Numbered from the stretch's first letter, positions 1 through 7,445 are shown. The stretch is DNA of 19,818 bases from Hinthialibacter sp964556895 (GCA_964556895.1 CAZKYC010000086.1:1-19818), one strand, 5' to 3'. Notes: a model not told the origin generated them from the sequence alone. Made by a program: numbers and translations.

Positions 1-551
1 ATGAACTGCATAACGTTACAGCGCCGGTCATACAACTCGGGCGCGTAATAGTTATAGGCGATGCGCTCCGCCGCCCGGCCGCTGTTGATCTTGGCTTTGG
101 CGGGTTGAAGGTTGTCAGCGGCCTCATTGATAGCGGCGGCCATTTGCTTACAGACAAAGTCGAGGTAGTCCAGATCGGTTGAGACATTGCCGTCTTGATC
201 GGGGAACCCATAACAGTCCGGCGCGCTGTGAGTGTGGGTGGCGGCGATGAGAATATTCTCAGGCGGGATGTTTTTCACCATTGCCTTGACGCGTTTGCCG
301 AGTATTGCGGGGAAGCCCAAAAAATCAGCGCTGACGATGGCGACGCGGGTGTCGTTGTCTTCAAGAACAAGTGCGCGTACGGTCAACTCGCCCAGCGCTT
401 TGGTCGCGGGGTTTGATGGGCCGACGCCGCCTGAGACGGGCAAGAGTGGATCAGGCATCACCGAACGAACCGCGATGGCTGCGTTAAAATCAGCCGCGGC
501 TGAAAACGCAAAGAGAAAAAGTATGATGATGGAGAATTGAATTTTTTTCAT
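1..551 (-). CDS. Neutral/alkaline ceramidase-like secreted protein, N-terminal part (truncated by window edge)
   Basis: Reading the minus strand from the ATG at 551-549 gives an uninterrupted frame that runs off the window start (183 codons visible). It begins with a clear Sec signal peptide (MKKIQFSIIILFLFAFSAAA, then DFNAA), so the product is exported. The mature part has the layout of the neutral/alkaline non-lysosomal ceramidase N-terminal domain: a strand ending VAIVSADFLGFP, then ENILIAATHTHSAPD. The T-H-T-H-S-x-P stretch is the family's zinc-binding histidine motif. The catalytic-serine region and the C-terminal domain lie outside the window, so activity cannot be judged. Many environmental bacteria carry shorter ceramidase-like proteins of unknown substrate, so 'ceramidase' is a fold-level name. 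The start is supported by GAGG seven bases upstream of ATG. A TTGACA lies on the minus strand at 614-609, but its partner -10 is poor. Confidence 0.8.
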   Translation of the reverse strand, partial: MKKIQFSIIILFLFAFSAAADFNAAIAVRSVMPDPLLPVSGGVGPSNPATKALGELTVRALVLEDNDTRVAIVSADFLGFPAILGKRVKAMVKNIPPENILIAATHTHSAPDCYGFPDQDGNVSTDLDYLDFVCKQMAAAINEAADNLQPAKAKINSGRAAERIAYNYYAPELYDRRCNVMQF

Positions 552-766
552 TAGAGCGCCTCGGTATGATTCTTGAAATTTGTTCATGGAACCAAACAAT
601 CTCCACATTGTCAATTCACGATTGTCTATTCGTTTTAGGTTTATAGTGGTTGCCAGAATTATGTGCGGATTGAGTTTGCGTATCTGTATCTATCGCTGTC
701 CGCCGCGGCGGATACGGGCGCGCTTTACGCACATAGTTTTGACAAACGCTCTCGCCCCAAAAACGA
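552..766. other. Intergenic region between the NlpC/P60 gene and the ceramidase-like gene
   Basis: This 215-bp spacer holds no supportable gene. It contains the leader of the minus-strand ceramidase-like gene (minus-strand TTGACA at 614-609, weak TTCCAT 17 bases further). It also holds the palindrome-headed 54-bp repeat at 699-752, just downstream of the NlpC/P60 stop codon. Confidence 0.6.
699..752 (+). repeat. 54-bp dispersed repeat, copy A (palindrome-headed)
   Basis: The element starts with the 14-bp perfect palindrome TCCGCCGCGGCGGA, followed by a 40-bp tail ending CAAACGCTCT. The reverse complement of 19765-19818 matches it over all 54 positions without gaps and with 7 mismatches (counted by eye). 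The first 27 positions are identical. The two copies face each other, palindromes outward, about 19 kb apart. Relative to the adjacent upstream gene each copy sits in the same sense: behind a stop codon, tail first and palindrome last. It could be a REP/MITE-like intergenic repeat. Confidence 0.75.
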
Positions 767-782
767 TTACGCCAGCAGGCGT
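759..782 (-). terminator. Weak candidate terminator of the queA/NlpC operon
   Basis: On the minus strand a 5-bp stem (ACGCC/GGCGT, loop TGCT, 782-769) overlaps the NlpC/P60 stop codon. A run of five T follows (763-759), five bases after the stem. The stem is short, so this is tentative. The dispersed repeat immediately beyond may contribute to 3' end formation. Confidence 0.3.
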
Positions 783-1699
783 TTGGCGCAGACGAAGCGC
801 TCAATGAGTTTGGGTTTTTCGTTCCAGGTTCGAATACACACGTTGTTGTCATCCTCGGCGTGAATGAACTGGCCGGGGCCCATCGCGATGGCGACGTGTG
901 AGATGCGTCCCGCCGGGCCGGCGAAAAAGAGCAGGTCGCCCCAACGCAACGCGTCTTTGGTTTTGGGGGTGGCGACCAGTCGCCCGGCGAGATATTGCTG
1001 GTCAGCGTCGCGCGGCAGGTGGACGCCAATTGAGCGATATACGGTATTTGTGAAGCCGGAGCAGTCGATGCCCTGTTTTGATATGCCCCCCCAGACATAT
1101 TCAACCCCTAAAAATGATTCCGCCGTCTTACGCATGGTCTTGATTCGCTCGTCGTCATCGGGCGCCTGTTGGTTGACCACCGCCACCCAGGCGGATGCGT
1201 CAACCGGATGCAGGTGGGACGCCTTTGCCCAGCCAATATATCCGTTGGCTGAATGCAACAAAAACGAGCCGCAGCCATAACGTAACAACACCAGCGCGTC
1301 GCCGGGCAGCGCGGTGTCCATGCGCTCAGTTTCTTCAATATCGGCGTAGATGGGGCATTCTTCGGTCACGATGGCGTAACACCCATCGCCCAGAGCCGGG
1401 TCGGGCAGCATCGTGACCAAACTGGCGTCGAGCGAGCCGCCGAGAGAGTCAACCGCCCGTTCAAGAACGCGCAGGCTGAACGGGTTTGACGCCCAGCCCT
1501 CAAGCCTGACCGGGCCGCAATCCACCGCCGTCACCTCCCAGGCTTGCATGCGCAAGTCAGAATGGGCGCAATGGCCGATGTAGTTACACAGCGTTTGGGC
1601 GTCTTCGACGCGGTTGATTGACTCGATGGGGATGTCATCCAAAATGGCGCGAATACGGCGCCGGGGGTATAACAAGGGCATGGTTTTATCTCGCTTCAT
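767..1699 (-). CDS. NlpC/P60 (C40) peptidase with N-terminal SH3-like domains, YkfC-like
   Basis: 310 residues. The C-terminal part (about 185-310) is an NlpC/P60 cysteine peptidase domain: the Cys-containing motif IDCSGF (Cys213), the His motif ISHVAIAMG (His268) and the third polar residue in FIHAED (His280). This is the family's C-H-H triad. The N-terminal part (about 30-165) has SH3b-like segments, for example IYADIEETERM...GDALVLL and GYIGWAKASHLHPV. This order matches YkfC-type gamma-D-glutamyl-diamino-acid endopeptidases, which cleave murein-derived peptides. No signal peptide is seen, which fits a cytoplasmic role in cell-wall peptide recycling; that role is inferred. The start codon overlaps the queA stop as ATGA (1696-1699), indicating translational coupling. 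A second in-frame ATG six codons on (1681) is an alternative start. Confidence 0.88.
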   Translation of the reverse strand: MKRDKTMPLLYPRRRIRAILDDIPIESINRVEDAQTLCNYIGHCAHSDLRMQAWEVTAVDCGPVRLEGWASNPFSLRVLERAVDSLGGSLDASLVTMLPDPALGDGCYAIVTEECPIYADIEETERMDTALPGDALVLLRYGCGSFLLHSANGYIGWAKASHLHPVDASAWVAVVNQQAPDDDERIKTMRKTAESFLGVEYVWGGISKQGIDCSGFTNTVYRSIGVHLPRDADQQYLAGRLVATPKTKDALRWGDLLFFAGPAGRISHVAIAMGPGQFIHAEDDNNVCIRTWNEKPKLIERFVCAKRLLA

Positions 1700-2739
1700 A
1701 GAACCACCATCGCGTCGCCGTACGAATAAAAGCGGTACCGTTGTTCGACCGCGTGGGTGTAGGCGCGCTCGCGCAACTCGTTCCCCATGAACGCAGAAAT
1801 CATCAATAACAGCGTCGATTTGGGCAAATGAAAGTTGGTTATCATTGCATCGACAATCTTATAGTCATATCCAGGATAAATGTATATGCGCGTCGAGCCA
1901 GGGCCGGGCGTGATTTCGCCGCCGCTGGCGGCTGATTCGAGCGTACGCGTTGCGGTGGTGCCGACCGTGATGACGCGGCGTTGGTCGCGTTTCGCCTGGT
2001 TGACGGCGTCTGCGGTTGCCTGCGGCACGTCATATTCTTCGGCGTGCATGACGTGGTCTTCGACTCGCTCAACGCGCATCGGCAGAAAGGTATCCAGCCC
2101 AACCCGCAGGCTGACCGGCGCCGTTTCAACGCCCTTCGCTTTCAACTCAGCGAAAACTTGCCGACTGAAATGAAGCCCCGCGGTGGGCGCGGCGGGCGAG
2201 TTGTAATCAAAACGGTCGCGGGCGTAAACCGTTTGATAGCGTTCGCGGTCTTGGTCGCTGCACGCGCCGTTTTGGCGCTCGATGTAGGGCGGCAACGGGA
2301 TGCCGCCGTGAGACTGGAGAACGTCGTCCCAATCGCCTTGCCAGTCAAAGGCCACGATAAAGCGCCCGTCGTCGAGCGTCTCTTTGACCGTGCATGACAG
2401 CATATCAGAAAACACCACTCTCACGCCGGGCTTGAGGCGTGAGGCGCGATAGGCGATGACCTGCCAATCGGTGTTTGAATGAGGCTTGAGTAAGAGCATC
2501 TCAATCTGGGCGCCGCCGGGCGCCTTGGTCCCAAACAACCGCGCCGGGATCACCTGGGTGTCATTCACCACTAACAAGTCGCCTTCTTGAAGAAACGAGG
2601 GCAAGTTTGAAAACGTTGAGTCTGTCAGCGAGCCGTCAGCGCGGTTGACCACCAACAGGCGCGATTGGTCGCGTTTCTCGGCGGGGTGTTGGGCAATGAG
2701 GTCTTGGGGCAGGTGGTAATCAAATTCTGCGACGTCCAT
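1696..2739 (-). CDS. queA: S-adenosylmethionine:tRNA ribosyltransferase-isomerase QueA
   Basis: 347 residues from the ATG at 2739, close to the usual length of about 350. QueA transfers and isomerises the ribosyl moiety of SAM onto preQ1-modified tRNA, forming epoxyqueuosine at the wobble position of GUN anticodons. Family signatures are in order: MDVAEFDYHLPQDLIAQHPA at the N terminus, VVNDTQVIPARLFG (57-70), a PTAGLHFS motif, LRVGLDTFLPMRVERVEDHV with MHAE just after, VGTTATRTLES, and a C-terminal YKIVDAMITNFHLPKSTLL. The frame stays open upstream to 2811, but that extension is unlike the family and overlaps the preceding gene. The 2739 start has a GGGGGAAAG ribosome site inside the last codons of the DUF2905 gene. 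It is cotranscribed with DUF2905 upstream (8-bp gap) and NlpC/P60 downstream (4-bp overlap). Confidence 0.97.
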   Translation of the reverse strand: MDVAEFDYHLPQDLIAQHPAEKRDQSRLLVVNRADGSLTDSTFSNLPSFLQEGDLLVVNDTQVIPARLFGTKAPGGAQIEMLLLKPHSNTDWQVIAYRASRLKPGVRVVFSDMLSCTVKETLDDGRFIVAFDWQGDWDDVLQSHGGIPLPPYIERQNGACSDQDRERYQTVYARDRFDYNSPAAPTAGLHFSRQVFAELKAKGVETAPVSLRVGLDTFLPMRVERVEDHVMHAEEYDVPQATADAVNQAKRDQRRVITVGTTATRTLESAASGGEITPGPGSTRIYIYPGYDYKIVDAMITNFHLPKSTLLLMISAFMGNELRERAYTHAVEQRYRFYSYGDAMVVL

Positions 2740-2747
2740 AGTATTGG

Positions 2748-2990
2748 TTACTTTCCCCCGCCGCTGAACAGATTGAGAAGGATGGTGAGAACGACCGAGA
2801 TGATGATGCAAGTCACAATGGGGAAATAAAACGAGACATTGCCCGACTTATTTTCGACGTAGATGTCGCCGGGCAACTTGCCGATAAATGGGAGTTTGGG
2901 GCCAAACCACAGCGCCAGCCCCAGCGCGATTATGACCACGCCGAAGATGACCAGAGACTTGCCGATTGTTGAGTAGACGCCGGGTCCCAT
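2748..2990 (-). CDS. DUF2905 family small membrane protein
   Basis: 80 residues with two predicted transmembrane helices (about 8-30 and 55-75). Between them is the family signature: PKLPFIGKLPGDIYVE, then a short variable stretch and SFYFPIVTCIIISV. The F/L-G-K/R-LPGDI...FYFP pattern is diagnostic of DUF2905. The function is unknown. In many bacteria this gene sits beside ruvB, queA and tgt, and here it directly precedes queA with 8 bp between them, so it is the first gene of a DUF2905-queA-NlpC operon. No other Met is available for the start. A ribosome site is only weakly visible (GGAAG about 13 bases upstream). Confidence 0.9.
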   Translation of the reverse strand: MGPGVYSTIGKSLVIFGVVIIALGLALWFGPKLPFIGKLPGDIYVENKSGNVSFYFPIVTCIIISVVLTILLNLFSGGGK

Positions 2991-3082
2991 CGTGTTCTCG
3001 AACTTCCGCTATAGGCTGGCGGCGAAATGTTGATTATTGTATGACTATCTTACCTTGATTACACGATTCGAGGAGTGCGGCT
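2991..3082. promoter_or_regulatory. Divergent promoter region of the DUF2905-queA operon and the MDR gene
   Basis: This 92-bp region separates two divergent transcription units and must hold at least their 5' ends. A minus-strand TACAAT (-10-like, 3041-3036) is the best hexamer, but no convincing -35 lies at 16-18 bp. For the plus gene the decisive element is the AGGAG at 3071-3075, seven bases ahead of a TTG start. Confidence 0.4.
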
Positions 3083-4000
3083 TTGACGCAAGTGGTATTC
3101 ATAAACGCCCAAGGCCAGGTTGAGTATCGTCCGGTCGGCGTCCAGCCGCCCGGCGAGGGCGAGGTTCGCGTCAGGGTCTATCTCACGGGCGTCGAGCAGG
3201 GCCTGGATCTGGCGTCGTTGCGCGCGGGCGCAGAATCTCAACCCGGCGGTTGGGGCGTCGGCAAGATCGCCGAAGTCGGGCGCGGGGTTAGCGGCTTTCG
3301 CAAAGGCGACTGGGTTCACGCCCCGATGGTGCATTCGCCCGAGCAGGTTTTGCGCGCCGAGGTTGTTTATCCCTTGCAATGGTTGCGAAAGGAATTTGCG
3401 GTGTTTGTCGGGCCGGGGGTTCACGCCTTGCGTTGCGTCAACGCCGCCCGCATCCGCTACGGCGACCGCGCCGCGGTGTTTGGCATGGGCGCGGTGGGCA
3501 TGATGGCGCTTCAGTTTGTCAGCCTCAACGGCGCCTCTGAGATCATCGCGCTCGACGCCCACGCGTCGCGTCTGCGCATCGCCCAACGGCTGGGCGCGCA
3601 CGGCGTAGTCCAACTCGACTCGCCCGGCGCCTTTCTCGACGACCTGCTTCAGATGGACGCGGTCATCGAACTCTCAGGCTATGACGACGCCCTGCGCGCC
3701 GCGTTTTCAAACGTGCGCCCCGGCGGCTCGTTTGTCACCGGCGGGCAAGGCTATTCAACCCAGGCGCTTGAAGAGGTCGCGCAACGATCACGACAGAAAA
3801 ACGTACGCATGGTGTCGAAGGCCGACATCGAAGACCCCAGCAACATGCAGGAACGGGTGATTCGCAGCCTCAACAATCAACAGGTGATCGTCTGGCCCAT
3901 TATTTCACATATCGTTCCCTTCGCCGACGCTCCCGCCGCTTACCAGGGCATCCAATCCGACCCCGAAACCCACACCAAAGTCTTGTTTGAGTATGAGTGA
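3083..4000 (+). CDS. Medium-chain dehydrogenase/reductase (MDR) superfamily oxidoreductase, zinc-ligand-poor
   Basis: 305 residues starting at TTG (3083), with AGGAG at ideal spacing; no ATG start fits better. The N-terminal part is a GroES-like fold (about 1-115, with GEGEVRVRVYLTGVEQG and VSGFRKGDWV). A Rossmann domain follows (about 128-260) with the nucleotide loop VFGMGAVGMMALQF (GMGAVG at 134-139) and an acidic residue ending the second strand (IIALDAHASRL, Asp158), which suggests NAD(H) preference. The catalytic-zinc GHE motif and the four-Cys structural-zinc lobe of classical alcohol dehydrogenases are not recognisable. It is also shorter than typical ADHs (about 340-380). The substrate is unknown. 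It is monocistronic and divergent from the DUF2905/queA operon. Confidence 0.85.
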   Translation: MTQVVFINAQGQVEYRPVGVQPPGEGEVRVRVYLTGVEQGLDLASLRAGAESQPGGWGVGKIAEVGRGVSGFRKGDWVHAPMVHSPEQVLRAEVVYPLQWLRKEFAVFVGPGVHALRCVNAARIRYGDRAAVFGMGAVGMMALQFVSLNGASEIIALDAHASRLRIAQRLGAHGVVQLDSPGAFLDDLLQMDAVIELSGYDDALRAAFSNVRPGGSFVTGGQGYSTQALEEVAQRSRQKNVRMVSKADIEDPSNMQERVIRSLNNQQVIVWPIISHIVPFADAPAAYQGIQSDPETHTKVLFEYE

Positions 4001-4091
4001 GCGGAGAGGGGGCAAGGTCTCTCAATCAACGGACAGCCAAGTAGGGGGGGGGACGGCGCGTCAGCGCCTGGAGAAGGTGAATTTCGAGAAG

Positions 4092-4147
4092 CCAATATAG
4101 AGAATAGCCCTTCGGCTCAACATTTGCTCGTGGCCAATCTATATTGG
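4092..4147. repeat. Nested inverted repeat (10-bp arms around a small hairpin)
   Basis: CCAATATAGA at 4092-4101 is the exact reverse complement of TCTATATTGG at 4138-4147. The enclosed segment contains AGCC-CTTC-GGCT (4106-4117). The transcript could form a stem-loop-stem and the DNA a cruciform. It may be part of bidirectional transcription termination or a decayed mobile-element end. Confidence 0.5.
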
Positions 4148-4180
4148 AGCGCGCGTGTCCACATGTGCATATTGGTATAC

Positions 4181-4200
4181 CGCCTCTGTGGACAGAGGCG
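4181..4200. terminator. Strong hairpin at the 3' end of the TIM-barrel gene, possible terminator without T-tract
   Basis: CGCCTCTGTGGACAGAGGCG has perfect 9-bp arms around two bases. It lies 12 bp beyond the TAG stop of the minus-strand gene. Neither strand has a T-run after the stem, so canonical rho-independent termination is doubtful. An mRNA 3'-end stabilising hairpin is equally possible. Confidence 0.45.
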
Positions 4201-4212
4201 CTGTAATGTCTT

Positions 4213-6111
4213 CTACAAATTCACATCCTGTTTCACCACGGCGATTTCCCAGGGCATGACGGTGACGATGAACGTGCGCGCGCCGTCGGTGGTTTCGTCT
4301 TTGATTGTGGTCCCATCGTGATGAGGGAATTCAGGATGCAAGACAAAGTGGTTCATTGTTTTTACGAGACTCTGAGAATACTTGTCATAAAACTTGATGG
4401 AGCATTCGACCGGCTCATCGTTGAAATTTGAAAACACGACAACATCGTCGTCGCCCTGATATTGATAGATGCTGACGCCGTTCGGGCCCTGGGCGTGGAT
4501 GCCGCGCATTGGCAGAAAGGCCTTTTGAATCTGCCAGACCACTTCATCCGGCCAGGCGCTGACATCCAACATGCGCGGCGGCAGGAACTGTTCGCGGTCG
4601 GGGCCAAATTCGTCATGGCGAAAGGTGGGGAAGTTGATGGTACGAATCAGCCCGACGCGATACCCGCGCGCGTCATAGATGTTGGTGAATAAAATGGGCA
4701 CGCTCGCTCCATCGACAATCGCGGCGACATGCACCCGCGCCTCTTCGGGCCAGGGCAGGGCGCGCACCAGGAATTTGTTATCTTCAACGTCGATGACTTT
4801 GTCTTTTACCCAAAAGGCGTCGACTTCGACGAGTGGTTGCTTGAGGTCCATCGGTTTGGAGTAGCCCGCGTATTCGGCAAACTCATGCCGTTCCAATGCT
4901 TGAATAAAGTCAGGCGTGGTCAACCAATGGCCGCCAGACTCGATTCGCTCAATCATGTCCGGGTCGTCCGCCGCCTGGCGCGGCAGAAACGTATACGCGC
5001 CCGGGCGATAGCCATGCGCCAAATCGCTGAACATGGCCGGGGTCAGGCCCATGCAGGCGAGGTAGTCATAGATATACAGATTGGCGCCGCCCAGCGAGTC
5101 GCTGGCTTCGCTGTGCGCGGGTTTATACGAAGGGATGCCAATCAGGCGCGCGTCGCCGACAATTTCGCCCAATGTTGAGACTGCGGCCTGGCGCTGGCGA
5201 AACGGCTCAAGGCAGTTATTGTTGGCGATGATGCTGCCTGATTCAAATAGCGTGAGTTCGCGGGCGCCCGCCAGGACGGATTGATAGGCCTGCATCAAGT
5301 AGGCGCCGGGGGCGCAATCGCCAAAATCAAACCAGGCGCCGCCGATTTTGCCTCCCGCGAACGACTTGAGATACGAGTAATTGATAAACCCCTGGGTGGG
5401 TTGAACGAACCCAAAGCGTACTGTGCCGGGGTTGCGCGTCTCGGTGCCGACCCAGATGCGGTCATAGAGGCGGTGGCCGGTCTCGACGTTGTAGCCAAAG
5501 CGGTGAAAGCGGTCGTACCATTGCGGGTATTTCAGTATGATTTGAATGTCTGGGTTGGCCGCTCGCGCCGGGGCGATGATGTAATCCTTCGAAATCTGGG
5601 TCATCAGTTCAAGGCGATACTGTGACCAGGTTCTCTTTCCTTTTTCTTGGCGAGAGCCGGTGCTTTCATCGTCGGTGGCCAAAAAGTCGTCAACGATGAG
5701 TTCGTCAAACAGTGGGGCGATGCGGGTGATGTGGTTGGCGAGGTCGCGCTTGGTGTCTTCGGCCTGGTAGTTCAGCCAGATACCGGGCTTGTCAGAATCA
5801 ACGCCGAACCCCTCGCCGAAAATCGTCGCGACGCCCGCGCTCACCTGGATGCCGTTCTCAAGCAGGGCGTCGCGGGCGGCGCTCAGCGTCTCAAGCGGAA
5901 CTTCCTTGCCGCTGCGGATGGTTTCAAGATACACCTTCTTGATGTCGAGAGGTTTCAGCGAGTCGATGGTCGATTGTGATGTCGCCGGGTCGCCAAACAG
6001 TTGATTGACCTGGCCCGCCGTGACATAGGTTTGAAATTCGACGGGCTGGCAATAGCCAGTTGATGCCGCCGCGCAAATGAGACAAACTAGAACAGGAACT
6101 ATGCATCGCAT
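4213..6111 (-). CDS. Secreted TIM-barrel protein, putative glycoside-hydrolase-like, function unknown
   Basis: 632 residues with a Sec signal peptide (MRCIVPVLVCLICAAASTGYC, cleavage near Gln22). From about residue 47 the sequence shows a TIM-barrel rhythm of strands and helices: KKVYLETI, GIQVSAGV, FDELIVDDF (Asp141-Asp142), IQIILKYPQWYD and YDRIWVGTETRNP (Glu224). Acidic residues at strand ends are typical of retaining glycoside hydrolases. The middle (about 325-400) could be an alpha/beta subdomain. The C-terminal about 200 residues look like beta-sandwich domains (ARVHVAAIVDG, VVVFSNFNDEPVECSIKFYD). No named family is recognised with certainty, and polysaccharide processing is inference. 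The start is well supported: GGAGAGG seven bases before ATG, and a sigma70-type promoter in the divergent spacer. Confidence 0.75.
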   Translation of the reverse strand: MRCIVPVLVCLICAAASTGYCQPVEFQTYVTAGQVNQLFGDPATSQSTIDSLKPLDIKKVYLETIRSGKEVPLETLSAARDALLENGIQVSAGVATIFGEGFGVDSDKPGIWLNYQAEDTKRDLANHITRIAPLFDELIVDDFLATDDESTGSRQEKGKRTWSQYRLELMTQISKDYIIAPARAANPDIQIILKYPQWYDRFHRFGYNVETGHRLYDRIWVGTETRNPGTVRFGFVQPTQGFINYSYLKSFAGGKIGGAWFDFGDCAPGAYLMQAYQSVLAGARELTLFESGSIIANNNCLEPFRQRQAAVSTLGEIVGDARLIGIPSYKPAHSEASDSLGGANLYIYDYLACMGLTPAMFSDLAHGYRPGAYTFLPRQAADDPDMIERIESGGHWLTTPDFIQALERHEFAEYAGYSKPMDLKQPLVEVDAFWVKDKVIDVEDNKFLVRALPWPEEARVHVAAIVDGASVPILFTNIYDARGYRVGLIRTINFPTFRHDEFGPDREQFLPPRMLDVSAWPDEVVWQIQKAFLPMRGIHAQGPNGVSIYQYQGDDDVVVFSNFNDEPVECSIKFYDKYSQSLVKTMNHFVLHPEFPHHDGTTIKDETTDGARTFIVTVMPWEIAVVKQDVNL

Positions 6112-6150
6112 GGAATGGCCTCTCCAGAAAATTCAGCATCTTATGCCTGC

Positions 6151-6179
6151 ATCATGCTAGATTGCCGCTAAACTGTCAA
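6151..6179 (-). promoter_or_regulatory. Sigma70-type promoter of the TIM-barrel gene
   Basis: On the minus strand a perfect TTGACA (6179-6174) is followed after exactly 17 bp by CATGAT (6156-6151), which matches four of six positions of TATAAT. It lies about 40 bp upstream of the ATG at 6111, leaving room for the GGAGAGG ribosome site. Confidence 0.6.
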
Positions 6180-6224
6180 ATCAAGTTTTCGGAAGATTCG
6201 TATTGAGAAGAAGTTGAACTACGA

Positions 6225-7379
6225 ATGGCCGCTCGATCTATCATCATCACCCTGTCAATTTGGGGAGCGATTATGGTCGCTTCAACAGCGGGGTTTTTTT
6301 ATCTCGCCTATACTCCCCAAGCCATTCTTTTTGTTGAGACCTACCAGCCCGGCGCATCCTATAAACGGGCGAAAGACTTTATCGAAGTAGAAGACTATGT
6401 ACAAGCGCTCAAGTGGTATGAACGCGGCGTCAAGTATTTTAAGCAACTTCACGAAGAGTCGGGCTTAGACCGACACAAAATTTTTGTTAGCGAAGGCCTG
6501 TTGGGTATCGCCTATATCTACCATACAAAGATTGAGCCGCCGATGCTTGACCTGGCGGAAGACTATTATGTCGAAGCGCTTGATTGGTATTCAGACTGGA
6601 ACCTGGCCCAGCCCTACTATTCATTGGCCAATGTCAGATATGACGCCGGTATGTATGAAGACGCTATCGAACCCCTGACTACAGCAATCCATAAAGGCCT
6701 GGCGCCCACCAACCTTCAGGCGCTATACCTAAGGGGGCTGTGTTATTTTAACGTAAACCAGTATGAACTCGCTGCGAAAGACTGGATCAACTACCTTCGG
6801 TTTTATTCAGGCCAGATTCCGACCGAGCGCTGGAACCAAATGGCGCAGTTAAGCGAGAAGGGCGTCGATACCCCAGAGGCGCTCTTCATACGCGGTCTAG
6901 AGCGGTTTGTCAGAGAAGAACCCGAACAATCGCTTGAATATTTTGAACAAATCTCTGAACAGGATTCATTCGATATAGCAAGCAAATATTATGTGGCCCA
7001 GCTCAATGGAACCCCTACCGATTCGGGCTTTGGCAACAGAGAAATAAGTAGTTTGTTTCCCAAAGAAACCAACCAACCCCAGATCAGGCTTTGGGAGCGG
7101 TTTGTCGATATCTATTGTGTAAACGAAATGACTGCGACTATATCGATGACGCTGACAGTGAAAGGCAACTCACCTGAGCCGCACCGAATCGCCTTCTACC
7201 GAAACGATGTTCTGTGCGAAGAACTCATAGAAAAAAACGGTGAAACCAATACCGTGAAAATTACTTGCAGCTTTTCCGCTGGTAAGAACGTCCTAAGAAT
7301 ACGGGAGGAAAACCCGTATGAACACTCTGATGGAAATGGCGTATTTCTCTTTTCGCTATCCATCAAACCAAATAAATAA
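6225..7379 (+). CDS. Membrane-anchored TPR-repeat protein with C-terminal beta-rich domain
   Basis: 384 residues. One N-terminal transmembrane helix (about 6-29, short positive N-terminus) acts as signal anchor, placing the rest in the periplasm or outside. Four or five TPR-like helical pairs follow: about 47-75 (YKRAKDFIEVEDYVQALKWY), 91-122, 128-158 (YYSLANVRYDAGMYEDAIEP), 163-193 (LYLRGLCYFNVNQYELAAKD) and 215-245. The last about 100 residues (286-384) are predicted beta-sandwich (TATISMTLTVKGNSPEPHRI ... GVFLFSLSIKP), ending in a short tail. TPRs mediate protein-protein contacts, so an envelope scaffold is plausible; the partner is not identified. The ribosome site is weak (GAGAAGAAG about 11 bases upstream). 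It is divergent from the TIM-barrel gene and in the same direction as the lipoprotein and giant protein genes. Confidence 0.75.
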   Translation: MAARSIIITLSIWGAIMVASTAGFFYLAYTPQAILFVETYQPGASYKRAKDFIEVEDYVQALKWYERGVKYFKQLHEESGLDRHKIFVSEGLLGIAYIYHTKIEPPMLDLAEDYYVEALDWYSDWNLAQPYYSLANVRYDAGMYEDAIEPLTTAIHKGLAPTNLQALYLRGLCYFNVNQYELAAKDWINYLRFYSGQIPTERWNQMAQLSEKGVDTPEALFIRGLERFVREEPEQSLEYFEQISEQDSFDIASKYYVAQLNGTPTDSGFGNREISSLFPKETNQPQIRLWERFVDIYCVNEMTATISMTLTVKGNSPEPHRIAFYRNDVLCEELIEKNGETNTVKITCSFSAGKNVLRIREENPYEHSDGNGVFLFSLSIKPNK

Positions 7380-7380
7380 A

Positions 7381-7401
7381 TGAAGATGTGTGTTTTCATC
7401 T
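7381..7401 (+). terminator. Weak candidate terminator after the TPR gene
   Basis: TGAAGATG (7381-7388) and CATCTTTA pair over 8 bp with one G-U. The loop is TGTGTTTT, and the stop codon of the TPR gene lies immediately upstream. The stem is A+T-rich and the T-run after it is poor, so termination may be partial. Confidence 0.25.
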
Positions 7402-7445
7402 TTATGAATAACGAAAAGGGATGTTAAATCGTTAAGCAACTGATG

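Larger units (their letters stand above)
4001..4212. other. Convergent intergenic spacer rich in inverted repeats
   Basis: No gene is supportable between the stops of the convergent MDR and TIM-barrel genes. The spacer contains five secondary-structure candidates: GAGAG/CTCTC (4004-4023), GGCGC-GTCA-GCGCC (4055-4068), a nested pair at 4092-4147, and a strong hairpin at 4181-4200. It also has a run of nine G at 4044-4052. Confidence 0.6.

Noticed and set aside
616..1104. 162-residue open frame on the minus strand, overlapping the NlpC/P60 gene and the repeat
   Set aside because: It is an out-of-frame shadow of the NlpC/P60 coding region running into intergenic repeat; composition is Pro/Arg/Thr-rich and not protein-like.
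2740..2811. Upstream extension of queA to 2811
   Set aside because: The His-rich extension is unlike QueA, overlaps the DUF2905 gene and lies before the canonical MDVAEFDYHLP start.
3059..3613. 184-residue minus-strand frame opposite the MDR gene
   Set aside because: The plus-strand MDR protein shows clear Rossmann motifs. The antisense frame is rich in Asp/Ala/Arg with no motif.
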